A program made the position numbers and the translations under genes. The notes beneath the pieces were generated by a model, which saw only the letters and a list, made by a program, of their open reading frames with translations, ran no database searches and was not told where the DNA came from. Source: Antennarius striatus (Eukaryota > Chordata > Actinopteri > Lophiiformes > Antennariidae). From it: a stretch of 64,000 bases of DNA. Location of the stretch: assembly GCF_040054535.1 (NCBI RefSeq), contig NC_090780.1:10568501-10632500 (forward strand), written 5' to 3'. Below are positions 1 through 16,258 of the stretch, one piece after another. Numbering within the stretch: the stretch's first letter is position 1; every line of letters begins with the position of its first letter.

Positions 1-229
1 TTATTGACACAAATTATTTATGCTGCTTATGTTTCAAAATTAAAATAAAATATTTCTGACCATCTTTTCAGTTAGTTATTTTAGAGTACAGAAGCTCCTC
101 TGAAGCTCCTGAGAAATGTTTCTCACTAAATGTATGCTGTTAGTGTCGAAAAAGTGAAAACAGATGAAACCCTATAAGATAAAAATCTAAAACCTCCCTT
201 AACCTTTCTTTTTTTCTTTTTTTTTTCAG

Positions 230-1934
230 AAAGTAGAGCCTGTTGGGGAGAGACGACGTCGCGGGCGACCAAGGAAATGGGTATGGAGCAATCGCTGACA
301 GTTAGACATCATGGATTTAACGTTTCAAGCCTCCAAGGTGTCAGCGGCAACTGTCCAGTCCTTGCGGGCAACTTTTTGTCTTTATGTATATCAAATTGTG
401 TTCCATCTTTCCACAGCCTCAGAAAGTAGTTCAAGAAGTAAAAGAAGAGAAACAGGTGAGGAAAATGAAACATTATTCGCTAATAAGGTGGTCTGGTTTT
501 GTTTTGATGTAGCATCTTGAGCCACAGGTTCCCTCAACCGAACACCTGTTTGACTTATTTTAACTTATTTGATCTTTACTTTGTTTCCTGTATTGTGATG
601 GGAACAGTTCTGTAGCAGTTGCACTATAAAGTCATAAACATTGCCATTACAAAAGACATTCGAAATGTACATGAAAAAAGTTTGAAATAAGGTCAGTGTA
701 GAATTAATACCAAAGACTGTTTCATGTTGAATTCTACAAAATGACTTTCAGGGGAAATTTTGAACAAATATCTTAAAATCTAAAGAGAACGAGATGCTGG
801 TTTGACCAGAATGTTTAAATCCCATATTACCTTTATCACAACCCTTCATTTTAATTCTCACCCATAGCAGATAAGCCAAATTACATTTCACCAATTAGTA
901 TTACTTTTCTAAATGAGTTTGCGTTCATGACCATGGTGGAATGAAACTCCTTTTTCAGTTGAACAGAAATCTCATTTTGTGTTGCAGTTTTACCTTTTGA
1001 CTAATTTCAGTCACCACAGTGATACAGGAGTGGCAGAAGAAGTGCTGATTTGAAGAGATGGCCTCATGGCCTTCTCATCAATGTTGTTTGTTCTGTATCG
1101 TGGTTCAAGATCGGTTATAAACTTCAGTCAACAAATAAGATGTTGAATAAGAGTATACCACATGGCATTTCAATACAGCTTGGATTCTCAGTGCTTTGTG
1201 TTCCTGTCAGACAAATATAACACAGATAAAATTGTACTTGTCCCTCGTGCTTACTGCAAACATAAGAGTATGAAAAGTGCCTAGTGGTGTTAAATTAACT
1301 CAGAACACCTCAAGACTCCTTTGGGCCTCCAGTTCTGGTGGATGTATGACCTGTGTCTTTGAACTATTTGGTATCTTTAGCTACTTGTTCGTTTTTCGAA
1401 TGAAAGCATTGCAAAAAAATTTTCACTCTAAGCAGGCAGATTCTTTCATGCCTCTTGTGTGCCTTATCGCATCCTCTAGACTGAACAGTTTGTCAGAAAT
1501 GCTTCAAGAACTGAAACCATTGAGACAGATTCCCTTTCTCAGACACACACACACATATACACAAAGGGGAAGAATGAGTCAATGTCGAGAGGGGAAACTT
1601 GATCTAACTGCTCTCTTCGTCTGTCTTCTTGGTTTCCTGGCATAACCGTCGTCTTCCTCACATTTCTAGGTCTGACAGCTGGACCTGCCTCACTGCATGC
1701 AATTACTTAATGAAATTTTAACACTCATTCTAATAGTCTAGGTCTCACTCTAGTTTAGATTACTTCTTGCACAGGATTCAGTCTTTAGACTGAAGCAGAC
1801 CAGACCATAGCAGACAAAATGACAGCAACTTTTGTCCCTTGCTCTTTCAGGGCCCCTCAGAAGTTGCTGAAGAGGGTCCCTCACAGCTTGAGCCCTCTAC
1901 ATCTCAGGTTCCAGCACAGGAGGAAGGGGAGTAG
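230..1934 (+). CDS. hmga2: hmga2, last three coding exons (5' exons lie outside the window)
   Basis: HMGA2 is an AT-hook chromatin architectural protein that binds the minor groove of AT-rich DNA in the nucleus. Exons seen: 230-280 (51 nt), 417-455 (39 nt) and 1851-1934, with the stop TAG at 1932-1934. The first encodes the third AT-hook, GERRRRGRPRKW. The second encodes PQKVVQEVKEEKQ, matching the PQ-x-VVQ linker of HMGA2 rather than HMGA1. The third is an acidic Ser/Glu/Gln-rich tail ending QVPAQEEGE. All junctions are phase 0 with clear acceptors (tttcag, ccacag, tttcag) and donors (gtatgg, gtgagg). The first exon has the 51-nt size I recall for human exon 3. The tail is longer than in mammals and diverged. 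The intron of 136 nt between hook and linker is very short compared with mammals. Upstream exons with hooks 1 and 2 are missing because the window starts in the preceding intron. Confidence 0.9.
456..1850 (+). other. hmga2 last intron
   Basis: Intron between the linker exon and the acidic-tail exon. I see no coding exon, recognisable repeat family or RNA gene in it. A short CA-rich tract lies near 1543-1560. I looked for the miR-763 sequence known from mammalian HMGA2 introns and did not see it. Confidence 0.6.
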
Positions 1935-1950
1935 ATAGGATAACCTCAAC

Positions 1951-1958
1951 CTACCTCA
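1951..1958 (+). promoter_or_regulatory. let-7 target site, 8-mer seed match
   Basis: CTACCTCA is the perfect complement of the let-7 seed followed by A. It starts 17 nt after the stop codon. As I recall, human HMGA2 has its first let-7 site at about the same place, so this position appears conserved. Confidence 0.75.
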
Positions 1959-3170
1959 AGGTTTGGCCTCAGACAAACAGCGGTTCAGTCCAACTCCTAT
2001 CAGTGATGGGGATTCAGGAGCGCGCACACACATCACGACAGACATTGGTGTCTTCTCCCAATCTTATGTTGTATTCTGGTTTAATGATTCACCATGAAAG
2101 TGTGGTGAATGGACTGTTCGAAATTTGATCACTAGATCTGACTTTTATCAAGTGTCTATGCATGTTTTTGAAACACACTTTGCTTTCCTACCCAGACTTA
2201 GAAGGGAAGGCTGATACAACTCTTCTGCTCAGTAAATATCGACCTTGTGCCAGCAGCTGGTTAGTGATGCTTAACAGGTAGACTTGAAAATGGTTAAACG
2301 GCTAACTTGGGTTCTTTAATGTTAACAAAATCCATCAGGAGCTTCTCACAACCTCACCAACTGATGCGTTGATGGTTAAATCCATGCACAAACCAAAGAG
2401 TAAAAAAATAATTTTTTATCTTTTGTCATGTGCAGTTTTGAGGTTTTGAGATGGTGGTAGGTAACTGTTTCCTGTCTTAATGCTATGCTAAGCTAACCTT
2501 TTGTTGTATCATTCTTCTCATCTAATTTTAGGCAGGATTGCCAAGTCCTAAAAGGGCCCACCATTTAATATCTGAGGATTTGTAGTTTCCTGAATGTATG
2601 TGGGTATCTCTGTGGGGGTGGGGTGGGGGGGTCATGAGCTAAATTGTGATAGGGTTTTAAGAAAAAAGGAAACAAACTAAATGTTTTATTGAATCATGTT
2701 TCTAAATCAAGGATGGTGAATCCTCATATGAAATGGGAGCAAGACAGTAACATTTTTAACAGTTATACAACGTAAACATGGTGCTTTGAAGTCATTTTTA
2801 TGAAAGTAAATGTGACAGGTTTTTATTCCAAAATGAAATATTTTTCCCCTTCCAACCAGCAGCTGTTTTAAGAAAAAGACACCCAAAGGTTTCAATGGAT
2901 GTCTCATTTTGGATGAATTCCTTCACATGTTCTTCAGTCAACAACAGTGTTGACATGTCATTTTACCACACTCAGGATTTTGCTATTACAGTTCTTTTAC
3001 ACCTTATTGAAACCTCAGGTACAGAACTATTCAGGAACATGTTGTCAGTCTACTCAGTAATAATTATTGTGCTGTGTTTGTTGTGCATTTCTGATGTGTA
3101 TTTGACATTACCAGTATGCCTTGACACAAAGACCTCATTTAAACCTCAGTTGCCCTCAGTTTCTCTCATT

Positions 3171-3178
3171 CTACCTCA
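3171..3178 (+). promoter_or_regulatory. let-7 target site, 8-mer seed match
   Basis: A second CTACCTCA in the hmga2 3'UTR, about 1.2 kb downstream of the first. Multiple let-7 sites are the hallmark of HMGA2 post-transcriptional repression. Confidence 0.65.
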
Positions 3179-5478
3179 GTAACCAGCAAAGTTATTTTCT
3201 TCTTCCTCAACATAGACTTATACATTTACTGTATAAACACGTGCATTCGTGTGCATATACATTACGGATAGGTGAAAGGTTTTCAGGCCTACCTACAACA
3301 TACAGGAGGAAACAGTACACTCCATCAGGGGTTTTTAATATCAGTGTACAAATTAAAGCATCATTGACTTAAAAAAATACAAACTGTAGGCTTTTGTTTA
3401 AAGTGAGATTTTTTTTCTGGGAAATAAATGCAGCCAATAGTTAACAAAAACTCCATGAAATACTTGCTTATTAGGGTGTAGTTCATTATGAAATACTTAT
3501 TTTCTTGGGTTGCTTACTCTTCTCATTTTTATTATATCATGTATTTTTTGATTCTTACACTGTATATTGTATGTGTGACACCTTTTGAATTCATGTGATT
3601 TGTATAAAAAAGGCAGCATATAACCCCTCAGTGGTGAAATACATGACAATTATGGAAAACAAGACATCATCACCATGGTTTCCTTGTAGTACATTAAAAT
3701 TTCCAGATAATTATTGGACAATTAATACTGCAATTAGCATCAGTAAATTTGTTTTTGATTTGCAAACTAAAAAAGTAGCCAGAGGAATTAAGTACCTTGA
3801 TTTGTTGTTTGGAACTTTTTTTTATCATAGAAAATGCACAAAAACTGACTTAACTTTTGTAGAGATGTGTAACTAACATTTAAAAGCTGAAATAAATAAA
3901 AAAAAATTGTAAACTTAAGATCCTATCCATATGTTCCTCAATGTAACAATAAATGCATTTTTCATTGTTATTTTTTAATTAAATCTTATGGTTTTCTTCG
4001 TAAGTATCAATGTAAAACTTTCAACCACTGAGCATTTAGAAGGATGCTGCTTGATTGGAATGTTTAGTTAAACTACTAGTTATAACTTGGACAACAATAA
4101 GGAGGAATTGTTTTGTTGATAACAAGGATTATTCAAATAGTCCTTGGCAGAACTTGATGAGATTAATTTGGAGAGGTAGGATGTGGTCCAAGGAACATAC
4201 AAGATCCTAGTTGTGATCCAGATCGTCGTCTGGTTCATGGTTTTAAAGGGATTCTGTACCAATGTGGATTGGGTGCAGTTACAAGACTTTTGTTTCTTAT
4301 TTCATGACTAATGCCTATAATTCTAAAAAAAAAAATAACACAATGACACCTATGTAAGATCCTACATGTGTGCTGAAATCTTTAGGGCAGAATTCACTTT
4401 GAGATATCAAAACTACAGACTTGCAGCTAATTTCAAACCGCTGCTGAAACTGTATTGCTTCAGCTTGATGTCAAATTGGACAGATATTCAGAAGTTACTA
4501 AGCTGGTTTAGCGGCTGGGAGTCCAGGATCATGGTGGTTTATAGTTTGCTAATGGATCGCTTTAATAACTCATTGAAGCTGCTACTAGACATTATCCACT
4601 TGCTCAGTTAGCTGTGCTAGCACGCCTGCCTGCTTACTGAGCTGGTAAGTCAGATTTGGCAAAAAGGCCTTTAAACTGCGGTATGCTGGGTAGCCATCTG
4701 TTTAGCCACCAGTGGTTTTGGCCGTACCAAGTTGGACAAGTTTCTCTTCCCACAAATTTTATTAGCTTACTTTGTATTTCAGTTCACCTAAATTTCCAGA
4801 AAAAACCTTTCTCCTCCCTTTCATTGGGGGGTACCGAGATATGCTGACAGATTGTTTTAGTTTGTCAGAATTGAAGATGTCCCTTCCTTCCTGTTGCACA
4901 TCAATACAAAAAAAATAGGTCAGGAATGGGTTTGTGGTTCTCCTCCTATTTGTCTGCAAGATAAATGGTCTTCACTAACTAATTTTATCTTCAAAAAATC
5001 AAAAATAACAAATTGATTAATCAAGATACCTATGAAGTACTATTGCTATTGATGTCTTGGTTTTCATGGAGATAATTTTTAAGTAATATATCTTAAAAAT
5101 CAAAGAATATGAGACTTCAAACCAATTTTTAGGAAAAAAAAAAAGAACTTGAAATGTTTCTGCACTAAAAGGGATAATTTGATCGCAAGTGAACTGTCAT
5201 TTTAAACTGACAATCCCAGACCTCTCTACAGTTCTACCTTTGTAATCACGTACACCTCCATAGTTTTTTTTAAATGACTTGAATATTACCATCCAGAAAA
5301 TGGTGTTTTACGTGTTGTAGTCACATGAGTCTTGTTTTTTTTTTAACACTGATGTGTTGTATTCCAGTATTTGATGGATTTCAGCAATGTTGGTTGAGTT
5401 GCTGCCGGGGGATCTTAATTTACGTACAGGTATATTGTCTTGTTCAACTGCATTGACTGAAATGTTTTGCCCTCTGGA

Positions 5479-5485
5479 CTACCTC
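5479..5485 (+). promoter_or_regulatory. let-7 target site, 7-mer seed match
   Basis: CTACCTC followed by T, a 7-mer match to the let-7 seed in the distal part of the inferred hmga2 3'UTR. Only transcripts using the distal poly(A) signal would carry it. Confidence 0.45.
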
Positions 5486-5994
5486 TAAATACTAACTGAC
5501 CTGGGATGTCTCTGAGGACACCGTAGGTTAGCCATGTTCGTCCGACCTGCAGGCGATATGGATCATGAAATCTTAGAATAACTGTCAAACCAGTACTGTT
5601 GTAGTCCTCTCATCTCATCTCACTACATTCATGTCACCATAATGAATGGAAGTCAGACTGAAGGGTGCCTATTCATTTTACTACAGCGGAGTCAATGTTT
5701 GCTATTTTACATGAGCTGTGTTTGGATATTTACTCTATATGGGGACAATGTTTTGTGATTTTACTGATAGTTATATAGTTACATACCGTACTTGATCCAA
5801 CTTTCAGCTGTTGAAAAGTTGAAGTGTAACTTGAGAAATCATCATGTATGCATTTACTTTTAACACCATTTTGTAGTTATGTTATTGATGTGTCCTTATC
5901 CACTTCATTAATACAACTCACAAACCTGTGATATATATTTTGTTATGATTCTTTTCTTTGTGATTTGTGTTATTCTGCTTCTTTATCGCTTATC

Positions 5995-6000
5995 AATAAA
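5995..6000 (+). terminator. poly(A) signal, probable hmga2 distal end
   Basis: AATAAA in the + orientation, followed by a GT/T-rich stretch. It is the last good signal before the convergent C3orf18-like gene. A second AATAAA lies at about 6115. Confidence 0.5.
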
Positions 6001-6016
6001 GTATCACACCTGTCAC

Positions 6017-6569
6017 CTTTCATTTGTCGCATTTATGCTTCATAACCCATGTGTTTCAGTTGTTTTTAATAGTTTTAATGTGTACAGACAGAAAACAAAA
6101 ATCCTCCATTGGTCAATAAAGAAAAAAAATAAAGTAGTGATGGGTGATTTCACTCAACAATGGCAACACATCCAGTGTTTAAGCTTCGTGGAGACACAAA
6201 ACAGATTTACACCTCTTTCTTAATGAACATGGAAATAGATATTGAAGCTTTGAACTTCACTGCCAGGCTACCAAACATTTGAACAGCAATGATAGTTAAA
6301 ATAAAACTGCATCACACTCCATTGGTGTATCATATGTTTACAGTGAAGGATCATACATAATGCACCTTTATCTTACATGCACCCTGTGGGGGTTTTTTTC
6401 TTTGTTGATACACCACTGCTATTTAATGTGTTTAACTGATGAAATTGTTCACCCGAGTACCGATTGTTCACAAAAGTTGTTAAGTTGTCCGTTTGCCTCC
6501 CCTCCTGAGTGACAGTCTGTGTATCAATGAAACCAGCAGCGAACTGAAGCAACTGATGGAAGAGAGCTT
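6017..6569. other. intergenic or 3'UTR overlap between convergent genes
   Basis: This stretch separates the hmga2 end from the C3orf18-like stop. It probably contains the 3'UTR of the minus-strand gene. No clear minus-strand AATAAA and no repeat was recognised. Confidence 0.5.
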
Positions 6570-10921
<4,352 letters not shown>

Positions 10922-11111
10922 GGTCAGATTTAGGGACGTTTGGGCTTGGTTCTTAATCTGTGTGGATATTGTTGTACCACCTATAGTCTATAGAGCCCCA
11001 TGGTTGAAACAGGTGTCTTCCCTCTGGTTTGAGGTCTGCTGGAGCAGGAGATTGAAATCTAAAACCCAGATAAAACAGTATATGATTAACAAAAGTGGTT
11101 TTAACCCATAC
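10922..11111 (-). other. 5' flank or untranslated leader of the C3orf18-like gene
   Basis: Sequence just upstream of the ATG on the minus strand. The start of transcription and any upstream noncoding exon could not be located, and no CpG-rich promoter is evident here. Confidence 0.35.
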
Positions 11112-11830
11112 AGTACTGAGGAAACAAATTGATCCCCTCCTGGTTTCTTCAACTTTTTTGCATATATAACATGAATTTTCAAATTTATTTTACTTAAGTT
11201 TTCAAATACGTTCTAAAAAATTTAAATAATAATTGAGACAAAAATGTTATCCAATGTCTACAGTGTGTGACGTTATTTTCCCCATTAGAAACTACACACA
11301 AAAAAGCAGGTTTTCTAGTAGCACACTGAAATTAAAGTTGATCCCAGAAGAGATGAGGAAAGTCATTGAAAGACACCAGTCTTAGAAAAGCCTACAAAGC
11401 TATTTCTAAAGCTTTGGATACAAAAGTGGCCAGCCTTCTAAAATACTCCAGAAAGATGGCAAAGACTCAATTGAGAAATCAGGAAATATTGAAAGAAACC
11501 ATTTAAGTGACTATAGGTCTCTTTGCCCTCAGTAAATGTAACTGCTTGACTGCTTCAGAACCAGGATATCTCCCTAACAGAACAAAACTGACTTTTCTCT
11601 CTACCAGAAGAGCTTTAAGGGATCTTATTTCATCAGTTCATGAGCTCAGGCTGAAGAACACCTAGATTATGTAGCAAAACAAAGATCCCAAGCACAAAAG
11701 TAAGTCCACCTCTAATGGCTCCAAATGAATAAGATTAAAATTTTGGCCTTGGCCTTGTCGATGTCTGGCCCTGAACCACAATGAGATGCTATGGTGAGAC
11801 TTGATCAATTAACTTTCATGTTCATGTTCA
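11112..11830 (+). mobile_element. Tc1/mariner-like transposon remnant, heavily decayed
   Basis: The sequence follows the order of a Tc1-like element. It has an opening segment resembling a terminal repeat (cagtactgagg, then ccccctgg-like text). It continues with the helix-turn-helix region (gaaagtcattgaaagacacc to caaagctatttctaaagctttgg) and the late catalytic region, read as DPKHKSKSTSNGSK followed by a degraded SPDLNPIEMLW. Stops and indels interrupt it throughout, and large parts of the roughly 340-aa transposase are missing. It lies between the C3orf18-like gene and calml6. Confidence 0.65.
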
Positions 11831-11873
11831 TATCCTTCAATACCAGAAGATTCCATGACATCAATATCAGCCA

Positions 11874-12257
11874 GTGATCTGAAGTCAGTCAGTCATCTTC
11901 AGATTACCACCCCTGTATCCGCCGCAGCAGGTCACGGGGAGCCGGAGCCTATCTCAGCGGCATAGGGCGTGAGGCGGGGGACACTCCGGGCACGACGCCA
12001 GTGCACCGCGGAGCCACACACAAAGGCATACAACCACACACTCTGCACACACACACTCATTCCTATGGGCAAATTGGAACGGCCAATCAAGCGCATGCTT
12101 TTGGAGGTGGGAGGAAGCCGGAGAACCCAGAGAGAACCCACGCAGACAAGGGGAGAGCATGCGAACTCCGCACAGAGTGGGACTCAAACCCGGGTCCGCC
12201 GTGTTGTGAGGCAGCAGCGCTAACCACTGCGCCACCGTGTCACCTGTGATCTGAAGT
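11874..12257 (-). repeat. tRNA-derived SINE-like element with target-site duplication (copy 2)
   Basis: Element 11886-12245 between perfect 12-bp duplications gtgatctgaagt (11874-11885, 12246-12257). The head, body and tail order match copy 1: minus-strand A box tggcgcagtggttagcgc, B box gggtttgagtcc, and a tail of GAAGATGACTGACTGACT. It lies immediately after the Tc1-like remnant. Confidence 0.8.
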
Positions 12258-12373
12258 GTTGGTTGCAAATGTTGTTGCAAAGGTGGCACAACTAGCTGTC
12301 ACGTTTACACACTGTAAGCCCTTGAGCATGAACAGCAATCTATCCTACAGACCTAAATACATGAGAAGTTTTA

Positions 12374-13025
12374 AACCATGAACATCTCTTCTTCTTTTCC
12401 TTTCAGCTTTTCCCTTCAGGGGTCGCCACAGTGAATCAGTTGCCTCCATCTAACCCTGTTGTCTGTATCCTCTTCTCTCACACCAACAACCTTCATGTCC
12501 TGTTTTCACTACATCCATAAACCTCCTCTTTGGTCTTCCTCTAGGCCTCCTGCCTGGCAGTTCAAAACTCAGCATCCTTCTACCAATATATTCACTATCT
12601 CTCCTCTGGACATGTCCAAACCATCTCAGTCTGGCCTCTCTGACTTTATCTCCAAAACCTCTAACGTGTGCTGTCCCTCTGATGTACTCATTCCTGATCC
12701 TATCCATCCTGGTCACTCCCAAAGAGAACCTCAGCATCTTCATCTCTGCTACCTCCAGCTCTGTCTCCTGTCTTTTCCTCAGTGACACTGTCTCTAGACC
12801 AAACAACATTGCTGGTCTCACCACAGTTTTGTACACCTTTCCTTTCATTTTAGCTGGAACTCTTCCATCACACATCACACCTGACACTTTCCTCCACCCG
12901 TTCCATCCTGCCTGGACACGCTTCTTCACCTCTTTTCCACACTCTCCATTGCTCTGGACTGTTGACCTTAAGTACTTAAAATCCTCCACCTTCTTGATCT
13001 CTTCTCCCTGTTTAACCATGAACAT
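12374..13025 (-). mobile_element. RTE LINE, young 3' fragment with target-site duplication
   Basis: Element 12386-13013 between perfect 12-bp duplications aaccatgaacat (12374-12385, 13014-13025). The minus strand stays open for about 190 codons. It encodes the C-terminal part of ORF2 after the reverse transcriptase (KKVEDFKYLRSTVQS, TVVRPAMLFGLETVSLRKRQ, LRWFGHVQRRDSEYIGRRML, ELPGRRPRGRPKRRF) and ends in the family tail gacccctgaagggaaaagc plus a GAAAAGAAGAAG-type tail. It is nearly the same sequence as the 3' ends at 21.4-22.15 kb and 49.9-50.4 kb. Confidence 0.85.
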
Positions 13026-14201
13026 GCTTTTCATTTTAAAGGAGTGTTACACGATGACAGAGGAAGGGAGTGAAAATAGACACATGATCCATTCCTCTCG
13101 CCGTAGTGCATCCTGTCAGCTTGTCCTCTTAATGAGGAACATGTGCAGCTGAAGCAAACAACCAATGAAAAGCAAAGCTGGATTCAGCCATTGCTGTTTG
13201 TCTAGTTAACAAGCCACTACAACAGAGAAAAAGCCTGCAGTGTTTAACATGTTTCAATGTACTTATGGTCTCATTTCTGTTTGTTACTGACACAACATGT
13301 TCCTTTTAGTTGAGATGCACTCTATCTCAGCTGTCCAGGTCAGTAAGCTGATCCAGTAATCCTGCCAATGTGACCAGCTTGAGGTGTCCTCTCAGATTAG
13401 AGAAGCATACATACCTTTACATACAACATACATGACTTCAGGGGAGAGCTTGCAGGCCGGGGCTGGCTAGAGAAGGGCTTGTTTCATTGGAAGAGGCAAC
13501 ATTTCCTTTAGCAGCTGCCCCTCCTCCTTCTCCTCCTCTTCTGTTGCCCCTTTAAGCAATGCAGGTACTGTTCCTGCTGTTTACATTGAAAAAACAGCCA
13601 TTTTCTCTGAAGATGGAAACACAGAAACGCAACTCTAGACCGACAGGCTCCAAGAGATCCCCCTTCTCGTTCTCAGATCACCAGCGAGGATGTACTCCCC
13701 TTGCCTTGCCCTTTCTTGTATTTCACACAACAGAACCTGCTTTAGGATGCTGCAAATGGAGATCAGTACAGTGAGCTCCCTCCCTCTTCAGCCTACAATT
13801 GGTCTAATGGCTTCAAGATGACAAATGCGGTTGGCTCACTCAGCTGTCTGTTTGGCTTTGCAGGGGTGAGAATGGGATTTAATGGCTCTGCACACCAGAT
13901 GCTGTCAGAGCCCTTCTGAATGACTGCATCCGGGTGGCAGGTCTGAGGACATTAACCCTATGATGTCTTGTCTGTCTATTCATCAACAGCATGCACTTAC
14001 AAGAGATACAGAATAAATAACTGAAAAATCACTGGATCTTTTTTTTTCACTTTAATGTTAAAAATTTGCGCTTGCAAATCACACAAATCTTTGAGAGTAC
14101 ATATTTCTATTTGTAGAATATGAAATAGGATTCAGAAGCGGCATCGTGCTGTCGTATAATTGGAACACATTCACAGTTGCTGCCAAATATCCACAAGGTC
14201 T
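13026..14201. other. intergenic, no feature recognised
   Basis: Between the RTE fragment and the calml6 stop. It has a pyrimidine-rich stretch near 13505-13550 but no exon, promoter island or repeat that I can support. The 71-codon open frame at 13559-13774 looks like chance. Confidence 0.5.
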
Positions 14202-16127
14202 TCAGCTCATTTTGAACAAGTTCCCCGTCATCATGGCAACAAATTCTGAAAGATTTCAAATCAGCAGTTAAAACACAATATTTATACAATTTATTTATGA
14301 TTGTCCACTTTGTTTCTAGGTAAAGTAATTTTTAATACACTTGTCTGTTTGGACAAGTGTATTCTCCGAGTGTTTTTTTATTAGTATGATAATACATTCA
14401 ATAAAAAACAATAGTTGATAGGATAGAGTCCTAGAATCGATCTGAAATTTTTTTAGGAAACAGGCTTTAACTCTGAAGGTTTTTCAAGGGTATTGCTAGT
14501 AAATTAGAGGATGAAAATACATTCATACCTTCGTAATCAATTGTTCCATCTCCATCTCTATCTGCTTCCTTCATCATTTGCTCTGCCTCTATCTCATTCA
14601 GAGGTTCTCCAGCATTCATCAGGACATACCTGAAAAAAATAGCAAGCTAGTGTAAACATATGTATACTGGTGGATTTTTTCATGTTTACTGAGTTTTCTT
14701 ATTTTATTTATCTGGATAACACTTGGGAAGCATAATTGTTAATTGTCATAGAGAATGGCGCGACACTTTCCAAAGTAAAGTTGATTAAATTACGAGAATT
14801 CAAATTTTCAATATTAACTGTGCTTTTCTTTTTATATCACTCATTCTTACTTGAGCGTGTTCCAGTCGATGTATCCCTTGGCTTCTTTGTCGAAAACTTT
14901 AAAGGCAGCTCTGAGTTCGGCATCCTGGTTCTTGGTTCTTTCATGGTACAATGCCATCAGACCCAGAAAGCTCTCACAGTTAAATATGCCTTTACCTGAA
15001 ATGTCACAAAGATAGCCCATTTAAACATTCACCATTGCTTGTGTGCCACATGGTGACTTTTATTTCCTATCCTTACACACATATATATATATATATATAT
15101 GTAAGCATAATATAAATATAACTACTGTAATAAATCTGTAATTTAGTGATCTTGGGACTTTTAGAGATAATCTAGTAAATTAGAGTAATTTAGAAAAATC
15201 TCTTTATTTATTTAGTAATGATGTAGTACAATCTAGTATAACACTAGAATATCTGGGCAATATCCTTTTCTGCTTCCACACCTTTATAGTCAATCGAAAA
15301 TGCAAAGTATCCAGTTCAAACATAGTGCAACACTGACACCTAGCGGCTGGTTCAGCAACCTGCAGTCAAACAGATTATATTTTACTTAATACTGTACTGT
15401 ACATACATGAAGCACGATATTGTTTTATGCATTAAATTTATTAGTCTTAAATCCATGTCTAATTACAAAGTCAGCTACAAAACTAATGGTTTTTAAAATA
15501 AATCAAAAACTTTCTGTCACAGTGGAACCATTAAATTATTGATCATACTAAATATATGATGTATGGCAGGTTTGTTGTTTATTTACAGTTTTAGTAAACA
15601 TTCATTTTAAAGTTGAAGTTATGGTTTTATGCTATCACAGGTCTAAGAGCTAAAGTACTGTAATTTAATCTAACTAAGCCAGAGGGCCATTACAGCTAAA
15701 AAGCCAAACAGGATAACCATTATTAAGCTTTAATAGAGGATGCTTCCATAAGGGGATTACATTGCAGGCTTATATTCACCATGTTTGTCCACGTCTTTGG
15801 CCATCTGGCTGAGCTCTCTCTTTGTAGGATTGATTCCCATTAAACTCATCAGTCTCTCCAGCTCCTGTGTTTTCACATCGCCATTACCCTCTTCATCAAA
15901 CATCTCAAAAACTCCTTTGTACTCTGTGATGTGCTCTTGTGTCAACTGACTGGCCTGAAATAGAATCAAGGGGTTGTATTATTTGATATTAGAAGTTAGC
16001 AACATCTATTCAATTTAATTTACCTAAATCTGCACAGCAAAACTTCAGTAATTACCTTGTGTTGATTAAATATATTACAACTATCAATTTTGGATATGAA
16101 GTTTCTTTGTAATTTGGTTCTTACCAT
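14202..16127 (-). CDS. calml6: calmodulin-like protein 6 (EF-hand)
   Basis: Five minus-strand exons: 16125-16127 (only the ATG), 15780-15954, 14851-14995, 14529-14629 and 14202-14245, giving 155 aa. All splice sites are GT-AG with matching phases. The N-terminus ASQLTQEHITEYKGVFEMF, then EELERLMSLMGINPTKRELS and the C-terminus EFVAMMTGNLFKMS, match human CALML6 rather than calmodulin or CALML4. EF-hand 1 (DEEGNGDVKTQE) has a plausible Ca2+ loop. EF-hand 2 (DVDKHGKGIFNC) and EF-hand 3 (DKEAKGYIDWNT, Thr at position 12) look degenerate. EF-hand 4 (DRDGDGTIDYEE) is canonical. So two of four sites probably bind Ca2+. The role is inferred as a Ca2+ sensor; targets are unknown. A CArG-type motif lies about 120 nt upstream of the ATG. 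Confidence 0.92.
14996..15779 (-). other. calml6 intron 2
   Basis: Largest calml6 intron, AT-rich, with an (AT)n/(CA) microsatellite at about 15076-15101. No other feature recognised. Confidence 0.6.
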
Positions 16128-16248
16128 TTTCCTGGTTGTCCAAACACGTCCAAGGAGAAGCAGTTACTGCAAATAAAAAGATGTCTTCAGCCTCCTCATT
16201 ATTACATTTCTAATGCTCCCTTGGAGCTTAGGAGACCATGCTTCAGGA

Positions 16249-16258
16249 CCTTTTATGG
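16249..16258 (-). promoter_or_regulatory. CArG-type motif or TATA-like box upstream of calml6
   Basis: CCATAAAAGG on the minus strand fits the SRF consensus CC(A/T)6GG exactly and also resembles a TATA-type core (CATAAAAG). It lies 122-131 nt upstream of the calml6 ATG. Either reading would place a promoter here. Confidence 0.4.

Larger units (their letters stand above)
1935..6016 (+). other. hmga2 3' untranslated region (inferred extent)
   Basis: A long gene-free stretch after the hmga2 stop. It is assigned as 3'UTR because it carries let-7 seed matches at 1951, 3171 and 5479, and a canonical AATAAA at 5995-6000. An earlier AATAAA cluster near 3889-3900 could give a shorter form. Mammalian HMGA2 also has a 3'UTR of about 3 kb. 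Scattered open frames in this stretch are short and unlike any protein I know. No interspersed repeat was recognised, which fits a transcribed and constrained UTR. Confidence 0.6.

Noticed and set aside
1277-1645. 122-codon frame in the hmga2 intron
   Set aside because: Low-complexity and unlike any protein I know. It sits inside an intron with no splice support.
456-1850. miR-763 in the hmga2 intron
   Set aside because: The mature sequence I remember is not present, and no convincing hairpin was seen.
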